A DNA stretch of 64,000 nucleotides, from assembly GCA_963760935.1 (NCBI GenBank), contig CAVXFB010000008.1, positions 1-64,000 of the forward strand, given 5' to 3'. Made by a program: the position numbers and the translations under genes. Numbering within the stretch: position 1 is the first letter of the stretch; every line of letters starts with the position of its first letter. The notes below the pieces were generated by a model that was not told where the DNA came from, did not search any database, and worked only from the letters and a program-made list of their open reading frames with translations. Origin of the DNA: CAVXFB01 sp963760935. GTDB taxonomy: Bacteria > Planctomycetota > Planctomycetia > Pirellulales > Thermoguttaceae. This document shows positions 28,454 through 37,224 of this stretch, in pieces.

Positions 28454-29269
28454 TCAACCCACAAATTCTGTTGACGAACCTCCTTTCGAAACCACATGCT
28501 CGTGCGCACGAATGTGGTCCATGCAGTAACATGGGCTGCCAACACACTCGGAGCAGTAGCGAAAGCTCATCTTGGGATTACTCAGGTTGGTTACGCCGCA
28601 AATGCGGCACGTATGACGAGGCGTATCGGCCTGGCGAATCGCCTTAGCTTGCGCGGCCATTCGTCGCCGGCCCGACTTAATTCGCAACCAAATGTCATGC
28701 CCAAAAAACAAGAAGAAATTGCAGACCGATGCCGTTGCCATCAATTGACCGGTCAACGTGCCAAACGCGATTGTCAAAAAATAGAAGATCCATTGCAGCA
28801 GGGCCAGCCATTTCACTTTCACCGGCAAGAGAAAGAACAGCAGCAATTGGAAATCGGGGTACAGATATGCAAACGCGAGGAACACGGAGCCCTGTAGAAA
28901 GGTTGGCCCGGCGGCGGCGTCTGGTTGAACGAACGATGCCGCCACGGTGGCGAGCCAACCGACCAGCAGAAAGACGTTGTAGCGGAATGTCCCCCACGTG
29001 CTCTCCAACACAGTGCCCATCAGATAGAACAAGTACCAGAAGAAGAACGCAAACAGGGGATTGCTGACCGGCGGCTCGCAAAGAAAGGTGAACAGCCGCC
29101 ACACCTCGCCTTGAAGCACGCGGGAAGGCACCAACGCAATATTTTCAAGAAGACTAGGTTTCGTCTGGCACAGAACATACGTGAGCACTTGCAGGGCGAT
29201 CAAACCTTCGGTCAAGTGCGGCGCGGCAAAGCGGCCAAACCGGCGTTGAAGTCTGTCGAGCAGTTTCAT
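28454..29269 (-). CDS. Rhomboid-like multi-pass membrane protein with C-terminal zinc ribbon
   Basis: A 271-residue integral membrane protein. From MKLLDRLQRRFGRFAAPHLT it has about six hydrophobic segments, among them LIALQVLTYVLCQ, NPLFAFFFWYLFYLMGTVLE, FLLVGWLATVAASFV and LLLFFLLPVKVKWLALL, the layout of rhomboid and Derlin-like proteins. I see no G-x-S-G nucleophile motif in the fourth helix, so proteolysis is doubtful. The C-terminus has HTCRICGVTNL and RYCSECVGSPCYC, a zinc-binding set of cysteines. Start at 29269 is preferred over 29296 because family members begin at the amphipathic helix. Confidence 0.7.
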   Translation of the reverse strand: MKLLDRLQRRFGRFAAPHLTEGLIALQVLTYVLCQTKPSLLENIALVPSRVLQGEVWRLFTFLCEPPVSNPLFAFFFWYLFYLMGTVLESTWGTFRYNVFLLVGWLATVAASFVQPDAAAGPTFLQGSVFLAFAYLYPDFQLLLFFLLPVKVKWLALLQWIFYFLTIAFGTLTGQLMATASVCNFFLFFGHDIWLRIKSGRRRMAAQAKAIRQADTPRHTCRICGVTNLSNPKMSFRYCSECVGSPCYCMDHIRAHEHVVSKGGSSTEFVG

Positions 29270-29456
29270 CGATCCATCCCCGCGATCACGCGGCACATGA
29301 CCAGCAAATGTGTACGCATGCCTGCTGTCGATTCTACAAGTTTCAAGCGGTTGTTCCCAGAGCCGGAACGGTCCTCGCCGGATGGCGGAATACTATACAA
29401 CTTCACATATACCGCGCGGATTCATGCGAGGCAGCCGCCATCCCGTTGGGCTAGCA

Positions 29457-31046
29457 TCACGTCCACATGTGCCGGTCGAGCATCCGGTAGTTGATCGCCT
29501 CGTTGAGATGCATCGGGCGGATGTTGGCGCTCTGGTCGAGATCGGCAATGGTGCGGGCCACTCGAAGGACCTTGTCGTGGGCGCGGGCGGAAAGGCCAAG
29601 CTCGGTCATGGCGGCCTTCAGCAGGTTCTGGCATTCGTCGTCGAGTGGGCAGAACTGGCGGGTCTGGCGGTGACTCATGTCGGCGTTGTAACGGGTCGCG
29701 CCGCCGTTGAACCGTGTAGCTTGTGCCGTGCGGGCCGTAGCTACTTGGGTGCGCAACGCGGCGCTGGGTGTGCCCGGCGTGCCGCCCGATAAGTCGCGAT
29801 AGGCGACCGACGGGACTTCGATATGGATGTCGATCCGGTCAACCAACGGGCCGGAAATCTTGCTCATATACCGCTCGATTTGCGCGGGCGTGCAATGACA
29901 GCTTCGCCGTGCATCGCCGCGATAGCCGCAAGGGCACGGATTCAAGGCGGCAATGAGCATGAAGTTGGCCGGGAAGGTCGTGCTGTTGAGTGCCCGGGCG
30001 ATCGTGACCGTGCCGTCTTCCAAAGGCTGCCGCAAGACTTCGAGCGTCTGGCGGTTGAACTCGGGCAGTTCATCGAGGAACAGCACGCCGTTGTGGGCCA
30101 GCGAAATTTCGCCCGGCGAAGGCGTCGAGCCGCCGCCGACCAGCCCGGCGTTGCTGATCGTGTGATGCGGCGAACGAAAGGGTCGGATAGCCAGCAGCGG
30201 TTGGCCCGGCTTGAGGCGGCCGACGGCGCTGTAGATTCGCGTCGTTTCGATCGACTCGCCCGGCGCGAGGTCAGGCAAGATCGTTGGCATCCGCTTGGCC
30301 AGCATGGTCTTGCCGGAACCAGGCGGGCCGATCATCAGCAGATTATGGCCTCCGCTGGCGGCGACGGTCAGGGCCCGCTTGGCCATCTCCTGGCCGCGGA
30401 CATCGGCGAAATCGACTTCGTACGTGGAGAAGGTACGAAACAGTTCGTCCAGCCGCGATGGCTGTGGTTCGATCTCGATCTCGCCGGTTAAGAACGCGAC
30501 GGTTTGGGCCAGGCTTGCCACGGGAATGATTTCGATGCCTTCGACCACCGCTGCTTCGGCCGCGCTCGGGCTGGGTACAATCAGCCCGCGCACTCCGCCG
30601 CCTGAAGGGGACAGTCCGATTGTCGTCGGACGAAAATCAGGGCAGTCCCCAAGTCCGGCGGCGGCCATGGCCATCGAAAGCGCGCCCTTCGTGGGCCGCG
30701 TTGTGCCATCGAGGGCCAGTTCGCCCACCACGGCGTATTGCGCGAGCCGCTCGACGTCGATTTGTCCGCTGCCGGCGAGGATGCCTAACGCGATGGGCAA
30801 ATCGAACGAAGCAGCCTCCTTAGGCAGATCAGCCGGGGCAAGATTGATGACTACACGATTCTGCGGGCGTTGGAAGCCGGAGTTTACTATCGCCCGCTCA
30901 ACGCGGTGTGTGCTCTCTTTGACCGCGGCCTCGGGCAGTCCGACCAAGATCGTCTTCGGCAGTCCAGCGGGCGAAACGTCTACCTCGACCTCGACCGGCA
31001 GGGCATCGATGCCAAGAAGAGAGAAGGTTTTCAGTTTGGCCAGCAT
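29457..31046 (-). CDS. comM: ComM/YifB-family Mg-chelatase-like AAA+ ATPase
   Basis: Hexameric helicase-like ATPase of the ComM/YifB family, which helps branch migration during natural transformation. The start MLAKLKTFSLLGIDALPVEV is followed by the Lon-like domain (PAGLPKTILVGLPEAAVKES, NLAPADLPKEAASFDLPIAL). The AAA+ module has MIGPPGSGKTMLAKRMP (Walker A), GVLFLDELPEF (Walker B) and LIAALNPCPCGYRGD, and the C-terminal domain ends INYRMLDRHMW. Length, 529 residues, is typical. The first 80 codons and the upstream region are duplicated 3 kb away at 33867-34109. Confidence 0.92.
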   Translation of the reverse strand: MLAKLKTFSLLGIDALPVEVEVDVSPAGLPKTILVGLPEAAVKESTHRVERAIVNSGFQRPQNRVVINLAPADLPKEAASFDLPIALGILAGSGQIDVERLAQYAVVGELALDGTTRPTKGALSMAMAAAGLGDCPDFRPTTIGLSPSGGGVRGLIVPSPSAAEAAVVEGIEIIPVASLAQTVAFLTGEIEIEPQPSRLDELFRTFSTYEVDFADVRGQEMAKRALTVAASGGHNLLMIGPPGSGKTMLAKRMPTILPDLAPGESIETTRIYSAVGRLKPGQPLLAIRPFRSPHHTISNAGLVGGGSTPSPGEISLAHNGVLFLDELPEFNRQTLEVLRQPLEDGTVTIARALNSTTFPANFMLIAALNPCPCGYRGDARRSCHCTPAQIERYMSKISGPLVDRIDIHIEVPSVAYRDLSGGTPGTPSAALRTQVATARTAQATRFNGGATRYNADMSHRQTRQFCPLDDECQNLLKAAMTELGLSARAHDKVLRVARTIADLDQSANIRPMHLNEAINYRMLDRHMWT

Positions 31047-31125
31047 GCGGCCAATTGTACGCTCTTTGCCCGTCCGCCAAAAGAGGGTAAGATGGTATTG
31101 AGATTTGTCGAAGGAAGGGAAGTGT

Positions 31126-31344
31126 ATGACCAAACTACTGGAACGCGCTTTTGCCGCGGCGGGTAAGCTTACGGCGGCCGAACAAGACTTGTTGGCAGCC
31201 CGGGTGCTTGCGGAGTTGGGCGAAGCGGACGAGTTTGATCGTGCCATCGCCGCATCGGCCGGCAAGTTGGCGACGCTTGCCAACGAAGCGATTGCCGAAC
31301 ATCGGGCCGGCCAAACGAGAGAGTTGGACCCCGACCAGCTATGA
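31126..31344 (+). CDS. Putative antitoxin of a type II toxin-antitoxin pair
   Basis: A 72-residue helical, acidic protein, MTKLLERAFAAAGKLTAAEQ to RELDPDQL. It is small, has no membrane helix, and its stop overlaps the start of the toxin-like gene (ATGA), the usual antitoxin-first order. The class is inferred mainly from position. It is divergent from comM, 79 bp away. Confidence 0.65.
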   Translation: MTKLLERAFAAAGKLTAAEQDLLAARVLAELGEADEFDRAIAASAGKLATLANEAIAEHRAGQTRELDPDQL

Positions 31345-31610
31345 AGTCGTATACGACGCTTCGGTTTCGCCGGCTCTTCGCGTCGTTGCCGCCTCAAGTT
31401 CAGCGTCAAGCGAAACAGGCGTACCGGTTGTTTCGCCAGAACGCTGCCCACCCCGGCCTGCACTTCAATCGAGTGTTTGCCACGCCGCCCATGTATTCCG
31501 CTCGCGTAGGTCTCGGCTATCGAGCCGTTGGCGTTGTCGATGATGATGAAATCACATGGTTTTGGATCGGCTCACACGCCGAGTACGACCGGCTTCTGGA
31601 CAGCTTGTAA
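31341..31610 (+). CDS. ParE/RelE-like toxin
   Basis: An 89-residue protein with the RelE/ParE fold pattern: an N-terminal helix pair (LFASLPPQVQRQAKQAYRLF), then strands with VGLGYRAVGVVDDDEITWFW and the final IGSHAEYDRLLDSL. The Gly-Tyr-Arg-Ala plus IGSHAEY end is characteristic of small mRNA-interferase or gyrase-poison toxins; which target applies cannot be read. Translation is coupled to the antitoxin by a four-base overlap. Confidence 0.75.
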   Translation: MKSYTTLRFRRLFASLPPQVQRQAKQAYRLFRQNAAHPGLHFNRVFATPPMYSARVGLGYRAVGVVDDDEITWFWIGSHAEYDRLLDSL

Positions 31611-31754
31611 GGGGCGTCTACGTCAATAATTGGACTTATCCCCATTTTTCCTCCGGTTACGCCTGACGTGTGCCACGGAAAGCGGGTGGTGGGAAATCTA
31701 CTGACAGCTTTGTACAAAAAGCTGCGTTACGCGTCTAATCTTGTATGGGGCACG

Positions 31755-32384
31755 ATGGACGTTCCGACAGGTGACAGCTTGGCGACGGGAGCCCCTGTGG
31801 CGGAATCCGACAGCGGAGAAGACATTTCAGAAGCACAGGCGCTGCTTGCCCAACAGATGTGTTTGGGCGATCGTTCAGCGTTTGCCGCGCTGGTCCGAAT
31901 TTGGGAACAACGAGTATTGACGATTGCTTATCGGATCGTCGGCAACCTGCAAGACGCGGAAGACGTGCGACAGATAGTCTTCTTAAAGCTCGCTCAGTCA
32001 CGTGATCAACTGCGCGATCCAGCGCGATTTGCCGGTTGGTTGCGGCGCTGTACGGTCAATGAGGCAATAACCTGGCTGCGCCGCCGACAATTGCAGGCTA
32101 AAGGCGAGAGGGATTTGGTCGAAGAGGTTGCCTCAATGTCACCGTCTCCACCAGAGCAGGCGGCTGCCGACGAACAATCCGGGCACCTGCATGCGGCGCT
32201 CCGAAAGCTTGATGTCGATTCACGCGCACTGCTTTCATTGCGGTTTGACGAGTGCTTGACGATTCGCCAAATCGCTGATGTGGTGGAAAAAGCACCGATG
32301 ACTGTTCATTCGCAAATAGAGCGAGCAATTGGACAACTTCGGCGGCTGCTGAGACCGGATTCCCGTAAAGGCGCAACGTCATGA
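31755..32384 (+). CDS. ECF-type RNA polymerase sigma factor
   Basis: Group 4 sigma-70 factor of about 209 residues. Region 2 runs from FAALVRIWEQRVLTIAYRIV to LQDAEDVRQIVFLKLAQ, with DPARFAGWLRRCTVNEAITW as the -10-binding part. Region 4 has LDVDSRALLSLRFDECLTIR and VHSQIERAIGQLRRLL, an HTH that reads the -35 box. The start MDVPTGDSLATG at 31755 is preferred because upstream codons are not family-like. The downstream membrane protein overlaps its stop by four bases, so they form a pair. Confidence 0.87.
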   Translation: MDVPTGDSLATGAPVAESDSGEDISEAQALLAQQMCLGDRSAFAALVRIWEQRVLTIAYRIVGNLQDAEDVRQIVFLKLAQSRDQLRDPARFAGWLRRCTVNEAITWLRRRQLQAKGERDLVEEVASMSPSPPEQAAADEQSGHLHAALRKLDVDSRALLSLRFDECLTIRQIADVVEKAPMTVHSQIERAIGQLRRLLRPDSRKGATS

Positions 32385-33685
32385 ATCACGCCGTATCGCC
32401 ACCGGATGATCCGAACGCCTTCGATGGCGCGCCTGAACCGGAGATGGTGGCGATGTTCGCAGCCGCGGCACGCCCCGGGCGACCTGTGGACGTTGCCAAA
32501 CTGCTTTCAGCGGCCTCTTCAGGTGCAGTCCCGACTTCCCGAATCCGGCCGCTTACTTGGAGAAATCCCATGTTTAGACGCATTACCGCACTGGTGTCCG
32601 CTACTGCACTAGCCGTCGTAGCGGCCGTTGTCATTATGCTGGCGGGATCGAGTGCTCAGATTTCGTTTGCGGCGGTGATGGACCAACTTGCCAAGACGCG
32701 ATCTGTGACATTCAAGCAGATTGCAACCATTCCCGGCAACCACTCTGAGACCGTTAGAGTAGCTATTCTCTCGGATGGCGTCAGCCGAACCGATTATCCG
32801 AACGGTGACTACGAGGTCGTGAATCCGAACGGGAATACAGCACTGTTTGTCGCGCCTAGTCAGAAGAGGGCGAAAGTTTTTTTGGGTGTCGAAGTACCGC
32901 GGGGTTGGAATCCTTATGAAATGATCCACGACGTTGGCAATGAGCGGAGCACGGCTCTGCCCGGCGAGACGGTCGATGGGCAAAGGGCGACCGTGTTTCG
33001 AGTCGAGTGGCCTAAGAACCTACAGAGGCAACGAACTCGTCCACCGTGGCCCATAAAAGTCTGGGTGGACCCGGAAACGAAGTTGCCCATCCGCATAGAA
33101 CCTGTCCTGCCGGCCGGCAAGCAGCAGACGGTGATGTATGACTTCAAATTCGACGAGCCGCTGGAGCCATCGCTGTTCAGTATAAAGCCGCCTAAAGGGT
33201 ACACCATCATCAAAGAGGGTCTCGCCAAACTGCCGCCGCCACCAACAAATGAGAACCTACTCGCGCCGCGGGTGATCCCAGGCGTTGGGCTCGGACCGGT
33301 CAAGTTCGGCATGACGCGGGACGAAGTTGTCAAGATTATCGGCAAGCCCGACGTGGAGAAGAAGACGGCCATCGAGTACCCGTCGCGGGGATATGGCTTC
33401 GCCTTCTCAAAGACAGGTGCGCTAACCTGGATATACTGCTTCTCGCAAGAAGATTACGAGTACAAGACGCGAGACTTTGCGGGCAAGACAAAGGAGGGAG
33501 TTGGCATCGGCTCGACTCTTGAGGATATCAAGAAAGCCTTTGGCAAGCCGGATTCCGTTGGAAAAAACCCCTCCGCCGATGGACAGCGAAAAGTCACGGG
33601 GGTCCACTATAAGAAGCTGGGATTGCACTTTGGGCTCATTGGTGGCAAGGTCGCCGGCTTCTCGCTCTTGGCGCCGCGCCTGTAA
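32381..33685 (+). CDS. Membrane-anchored LolA-like protein, probable partner of the ECF sigma factor
   Basis: A 434-residue protein coupled by ATGA to the sigma gene. Residues 1-65 would be cytoplasmic, like a short anti-sigma domain without a zinc motif. Residues 66-88 (ITALVSATALAVVAAVVIML) form one transmembrane helix. The exported part has a LolA-like fold (FAAVMDQLAKTRSVTFKQIA, VWVDPETKLPIRIEPV, FKFDEPLEPSLFSIKPPKGY). The last 140 residues show two similar strings, GVGLGPVKFGMTRDEV and GVGIGSTLEDIKKAFGKPD, typical of a repeated beta-lactamase-inhibitor-like module. It may sense lipid or envelope stress and hold the sigma factor; this is inference. Confidence 0.72.
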   Translation: MNHAVSPPDDPNAFDGAPEPEMVAMFAAAARPGRPVDVAKLLSAASSGAVPTSRIRPLTWRNPMFRRITALVSATALAVVAAVVIMLAGSSAQISFAAVMDQLAKTRSVTFKQIATIPGNHSETVRVAILSDGVSRTDYPNGDYEVVNPNGNTALFVAPSQKRAKVFLGVEVPRGWNPYEMIHDVGNERSTALPGETVDGQRATVFRVEWPKNLQRQRTRPPWPIKVWVDPETKLPIRIEPVLPAGKQQTVMYDFKFDEPLEPSLFSIKPPKGYTIIKEGLAKLPPPPTNENLLAPRVIPGVGLGPVKFGMTRDEVVKIIGKPDVEKKTAIEYPSRGYGFAFSKTGALTWIYCFSQEDYEYKTRDFAGKTKEGVGIGSTLEDIKKAFGKPDSVGKNPSADGQRKVTGVHYKKLGLHFGLIGGKVAGFSLLAPRL

Positions 33686-33866
33686 TCGGCGTGAACCGTC
33701 GGGCAGCAATGGCTATGTCTGCAATTGCCGGTTGAGCATGACCTCGCGACCCAAACGAAGCACTCGACGAAAGAAGGCGGAGGGCTGTCGCTGGCTGTAG
33801 ATCGTGCCAATCTTCGGGGAAACGCGCTCTCTTCCCGTTGTGATAAACGGGAGCAGGCCGGAGCGA

Positions 33867-34109
33867 GGTTTATCACCACACGCTTCTGCGGCCGCTGAAA
33901 GCCGGAATTGACGATCGCGCGCTCAACGCGGTGCGTGCTTTCTTTGACCGCGGCCGCGGGCAGCCCAACCAGAATCGTTTTCGGCAGTCCGGCGGGCGAG
34001 ACATCAACTTCCACTTCGACGGGCAGGGCATCGATGCCGAGCAATGAGAAGGTTCTGAGCTTGGCGAGCATGCGGCTAATTGTACGCTCTTTGCCCGTCC
34101 GCCAAAAGT
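33867..34109 (-). pseudogene. Duplicated 5' fragment of comM
   Basis: From ATG 34071 the frame reads MLAKLRTFSLLGIDALPVEV and PKTILVGLPAAAVKES through INLAP, nearly identical to the first 70 residues of comM, then diverges into unrelated sequence. The 35 bp upstream (ATTGTACGCTCTTTGCCCG and CGCCAAAA) are also shared. DNA identity over the 240 bp looks like roughly 85 percent, so the copy is old or came from a relative. Copy and original have the same orientation and bracket the toxin-antitoxin and sigma genes. Confidence 0.8.
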
Positions 34110-34333
34110 GTCAGGCGAGGTCGTGTGATAGCATTGCAGTCAGATCGGTTGAGGCATAGGACGCAATGGGCATCGCAGTGGGTATGAGATGAACGACGGA
34201 CCGGCCTTCGGACTTTTCAGTTCCCGTGCGAGGGTGTGGGGGGTTGCCAAGATGGCGGTTGTCGTTATGATGATGGTGGCGTATGCCGGTTGAATTCTAT
34301 TCTGCACTCTGAGTTGGATTTCGGAGGCATCTT

Positions 34334-34714
34334 ATGCTGGCAACTGCTCCCCATTGCGCGTTCGACGTTGAACGAGGTCCCGATTGGCTTCTGGTCCACA
34401 TCCGGGATTTGGAGTTCGGCAAGGATGAGTCGCGGTTGGCCGATGGCGTATGGCGGCTGCTAATGCAGCATTTCACCTATCGGATCGTGCTCGAACTCGA
34501 TGGGCTGCCCTCGCTGACCGACGAGATGATTGATCAGCTTGCCGACTTGTATGACCGCGTCGTGGAGCACGACGGCGTGATGCGGCTGTGTGGGCTGTCG
34601 CCGCAGAATCGCGGGGCGATTGATGCGTGCGGCTTGGGTGACCGCTTGCATCCGTACGATGACCGCGAGGAAGCCGTAATGGGCCAACGGCATCCGGTTC
34701 GACACGGCTTCTAA
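34334..34714 (+). CDS. STAS-domain protein (anti-sigma factor antagonist-like)
   Basis: A 126-residue soluble protein, MLATAPHCAFDVERGPDWLL, behind a GGAGG ribosome binding site at 34322. The fold pattern is STAS: an N-terminal strand pair, YRIVLELDGLPSLTDEMIDQ, and VMRLCGLSPQNRGAIDACGL. The usual phosphorylated Ser after the central strand is not obvious (SLTDEM may supply it). It may act in a partner-switch with the degenerate PPM-type protein, though the two genes are 8 kb apart. Confidence 0.72.
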   Translation: MLATAPHCAFDVERGPDWLLVHIRDLEFGKDESRLADGVWRLLMQHFTYRIVLELDGLPSLTDEMIDQLADLYDRVVEHDGVMRLCGLSPQNRGAIDACGLGDRLHPYDDREEAVMGQRHPVRHGF

Positions 34715-34862
34715 ATAGAACCGCAGAAGACCGAAAGTGGTGTGTGGCCGAAAACTACGCAATTGTCGGCGGTCTTCGCCCGCCGCCACTTTCGCTATTG
34801 TGTGGACATATTTAGGTCACTGCTTGCGAGTGACGTCCGGCCGTTCTTTGTGGAGCGTACCG

Positions 34863-35075
34863 TTAGCTCCAGCAGACTTCCAGTTCGTTGGCAATCTCGT
34901 CGACGCCGTCGACGTGTCGCAGGGCCTCTTGGGCCATCTGCTTCTGGAAGTAGGTATTGACGACTCCCCGCAGCGTGACGCGTCCATCGCTGGTCTCGAA
35001 TCGCAAGCTGCGGCGTGCAAGGTAGGGGTTTCGCTCTAGCGCGGTGAGCACCCGATCATCCAGTGGCATGTCGAT
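34863..35075 (-). CDS. BON-domain protein
   Basis: A 70-residue protein consisting of a single BON domain: LDDRVLTALERNPYLARRSL, SDGRVTLRGVVNTYFQKQMA and VDGVDEIANELEV. The central Gly-Val after VTL is the conserved core of BON domains, which bind membranes or carbohydrates. No signal peptide is visible from the start at 35075. An upstream start would add a basic extension that is not family-like. Confidence 0.75.
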   Translation of the reverse strand: MDMPLDDRVLTALERNPYLARRSLRFETSDGRVTLRGVVNTYFQKQMAQEALRHVDGVDEIANELEVCWS

Positions 35076-35826
35076 CATTTGCGCCTTCGCCCGTGTGTCA
35101 ATAAGTCCCAACAAGGCGACAAACGCCCTGTTGCAATGATCGGCGTCCTGCCGAGCAAGTCTGCCTTCGTTCCGTCTTGGCCCGATGGAACCCAAGCGTT
35201 GCTAAAGCTCTTGCGAACAGCCGAGAGTGTGTATCGGCAAGTCGCGTGGTTCTCGTAAAGGTTAAGCAGAAAATAGAATGCGAGGTATGGGATGAATATC
35301 GCAGCAACTGTGGGGGTCGGCGGGATTTAGCGGATTTGCGGGGAGGTCGGTCATTTGCTCTGCAAAATAATGCTTCTACTGTCCGTCCTCGAAAAGGTAG
35401 CTCACGGTTTAACGCGGTGTGAGGAAAGCCATATTGGATGACGAAAATCTCGCTCCGGGTTCCTTGCGTGGGCCGATGCACGCGAGTAGAAATTGCCCAC
35501 GCACCCCCTCTGTGGTGGCGCATCTGTTACGCTGATCGCCCGCGCTCCGAGGAGGACTGCCGTGGTACGAGATGTACGCCGGCCGCGGCCGGGCCGCGCA
35601 TCGGGGGCGTTCTTCCGGTGCCCCCGTTGGACAAGGCTCGTTTCGCATCCCGTCTTGACTCCCGCCTATAATTCGTCGAAAACAGTTTTCGCATCGCACA
35701 CCTTACTGAGGGCGGGTACGATGATGGCGTTTGTGGCCGAGATGGGAACACCTACCTATGTCGTGCCGCCGGCCAGCGCACCCTGGCGATCAACAATCAA
35801 CTCTCTACCTTTCACGGTCCACAAGT
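35076..35826. other. Intergenic stretch without recognised gene
   Basis: The 751 bp contain several open frames on both strands, but none shows family motifs, a ribosome binding site or sensible composition. A GC-rich near-palindrome (CCGCGGCCGGGCCGCGC) lies near 35581-35600. The end of the stretch probably holds the promoter for the GlcG-like gene. Confidence 0.4.
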
Positions 35827-36231
35827 ATGAACAACATTACTCTCGAACAAGCCAACGCGGTCGTGGCGGCCGCATTGAAGAAGGCGGCCGAACTGGGCGT
35901 GGCGATGAATATCGCCGTGGTCGATGCCGGGGCCAACCTCAAGGCCTTTGCCCGGATGGACGCGGCTTGGCTGGGCTCGATCGACATCAGCATCCGCAAA
36001 GCCCGCACGGCACGGTACTTTGACATGCCCACCGGCGAGATCGGCAAGCTTTCCCAGCCCGGCGGCTCGCTGTTCGGCATCGAGCATTCCAACGGCGGAC
36101 TGATCACCTTTCCGGGCGGCGTGCTGATCCGCAATGGGCAAGGAGCGATCATCGGTGCAATCGGCTGCTCTGGCAGTTTGGTCGAAAACGACCATGCCGT
36201 GGCCCAGTCTGGTGCCGCGGCCGCAATGTGA
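35827..36231 (+). CDS. GlcG/HbpS family protein (heme-binding-like)
   Basis: A 134-residue protein starting MNNITLEQANAVVAAALKKA. The family pattern is complete: AMNIAVVDAGANLKAFARMD, SIDISIRKARTARYF, GIEHSNGGLITFPGGVLI, and GAIGCSGSLVENDHAVAQSG. HbpS-type members bind heme or act in two-component sensing; others neighbour glycolate oxidase genes. No export signal is present, so it is probably cytoplasmic. No metabolic partner genes are adjacent. The start is fixed by the family N-terminus. Confidence 0.85.
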   Translation: MNNITLEQANAVVAAALKKAAELGVAMNIAVVDAGANLKAFARMDAAWLGSIDISIRKARTARYFDMPTGEIGKLSQPGGSLFGIEHSNGGLITFPGGVLIRNGQGAIIGAIGCSGSLVENDHAVAQSGAAAAM

Positions 36232-36506
36232 TCTCGGATTCCGAGCATCCCGAGGTGCTTTCCGGGCGATGGGCGCACGAATGGGAGGGGGAAAATCGCC
36301 GATTCTGGCGCACGCCCCCTTGATTTCCGCTCGGGTGCTGTTGCATCGCTCGGGGAAGCTGCTATGCTACGAGTGACCAGTGGCGGCCGTCGGGGCTGCC
36401 CTCGGGGAGCGAGGGGCTTTTTTACGAGAAAACCCGCGAAACCCGTTCGTACCATTAGACGCGCTGCCGCCTCGTGCGGCCGTGCACAGAAGGAGTTACC
36501 AGAGGG

Positions 36507-36884
36507 ATGTCGAAGAAACTGTTTGTCGGTGGGTTGAGCTGGGGCACGACGGACGACGGCTTGCACAGCGCGTTTTCCCAATTTGGCGAGATCGTCGAGG
36601 CCAAGGTCATCACGGACCGCGAAACCGGCCGCTCCCGCGGCTTCGGGTTCGTCACCTTCGCCAACGACGAAGGGGCCACGAAGGCCATTTCCGAGATGGA
36701 CGGCACCGAATTGGATGGCCGCACCATTAAGGTCAACGAGGCCGAGGACAAGCCTGCCCGCAGTGGCGGCGGCGGTGGCGGACGCGGCGGCTACGGCGGC
36801 GGCGGTGGCGGTGGCGGACGCGGTGGCCGTGGCGGCGGCGGTGGCGGTGGCGGACGCGGTGGACGCGGTCGCGACGAGTGGTAA
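36507..36884 (+). CDS. RRM-domain RNA-binding protein with Gly-rich tail
   Basis: A 125-residue protein. Residues 1-80 are an RNA recognition motif with RNP2 KLFVGGL near the start and RNP1 RGFGFVTFA near residue 45. The tail from residue 88 is almost only Gly and Arg (GGRGGYGG type), ending GRGRDEW. Such proteins are cold-induced RNA chaperones in cyanobacteria and planctomycetes. An AAGGAG ribosome binding site precedes ATG 36507. The 275-bp leader could carry regulation. Confidence 0.93.
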   Translation: MSKKLFVGGLSWGTTDDGLHSAFSQFGEIVEAKVITDRETGRSRGFGFVTFANDEGATKAISEMDGTELDGRTIKVNEAEDKPARSGGGGGGRGGYGGGGGGGGRGGRGGGGGGGGRGGRGRDEW

Positions 36885-37224
36885 GCCACCCGCGATCGGC
36901 TATCAGCGATTAGCAACTAGTCCCAGGTGATGGGCCGCTTGCGGTTCCCGCGGCTTCGTGCGGCGACCGCGGCAAATTGACACAGTGGGTGCCACGGTTC
37001 GCTCGTTCAGTTGTGTCGGAAGACATCGCTGGTCAAGCGGACCGTGGCACTCGCCATTTCAGCCTCAGTGCAGGCCGCAGCAACCGGCCAGTTCTCCGTT
37101 GGCACGGTCGCCAAATAGCCGCAGCGCGATGCTCGTCGCGGTTCTCTTCCGAAAAATCCTTGGTGCTATCTTGGCGCGATGTGACATCTTGTTGTCACTG
37201 GTGTTTGCTATTGTTGCAGGCACC
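36885..37224. other. Intergenic stretch without recognised gene
   Basis: An upstream extension of the next frame is open here (from 36958), but its residues are not protein-like. A start MLVAVLFRKILGAILAR at 37129 would add a hydrophobic segment to the next gene and cannot be excluded. Confidence 0.35.

Noticed and set aside
36770..36880. GGC-rich tandem repeat as a separate element
   Set aside because: It is simply the coding sequence of the Gly-Arg-rich tail of the RRM protein.
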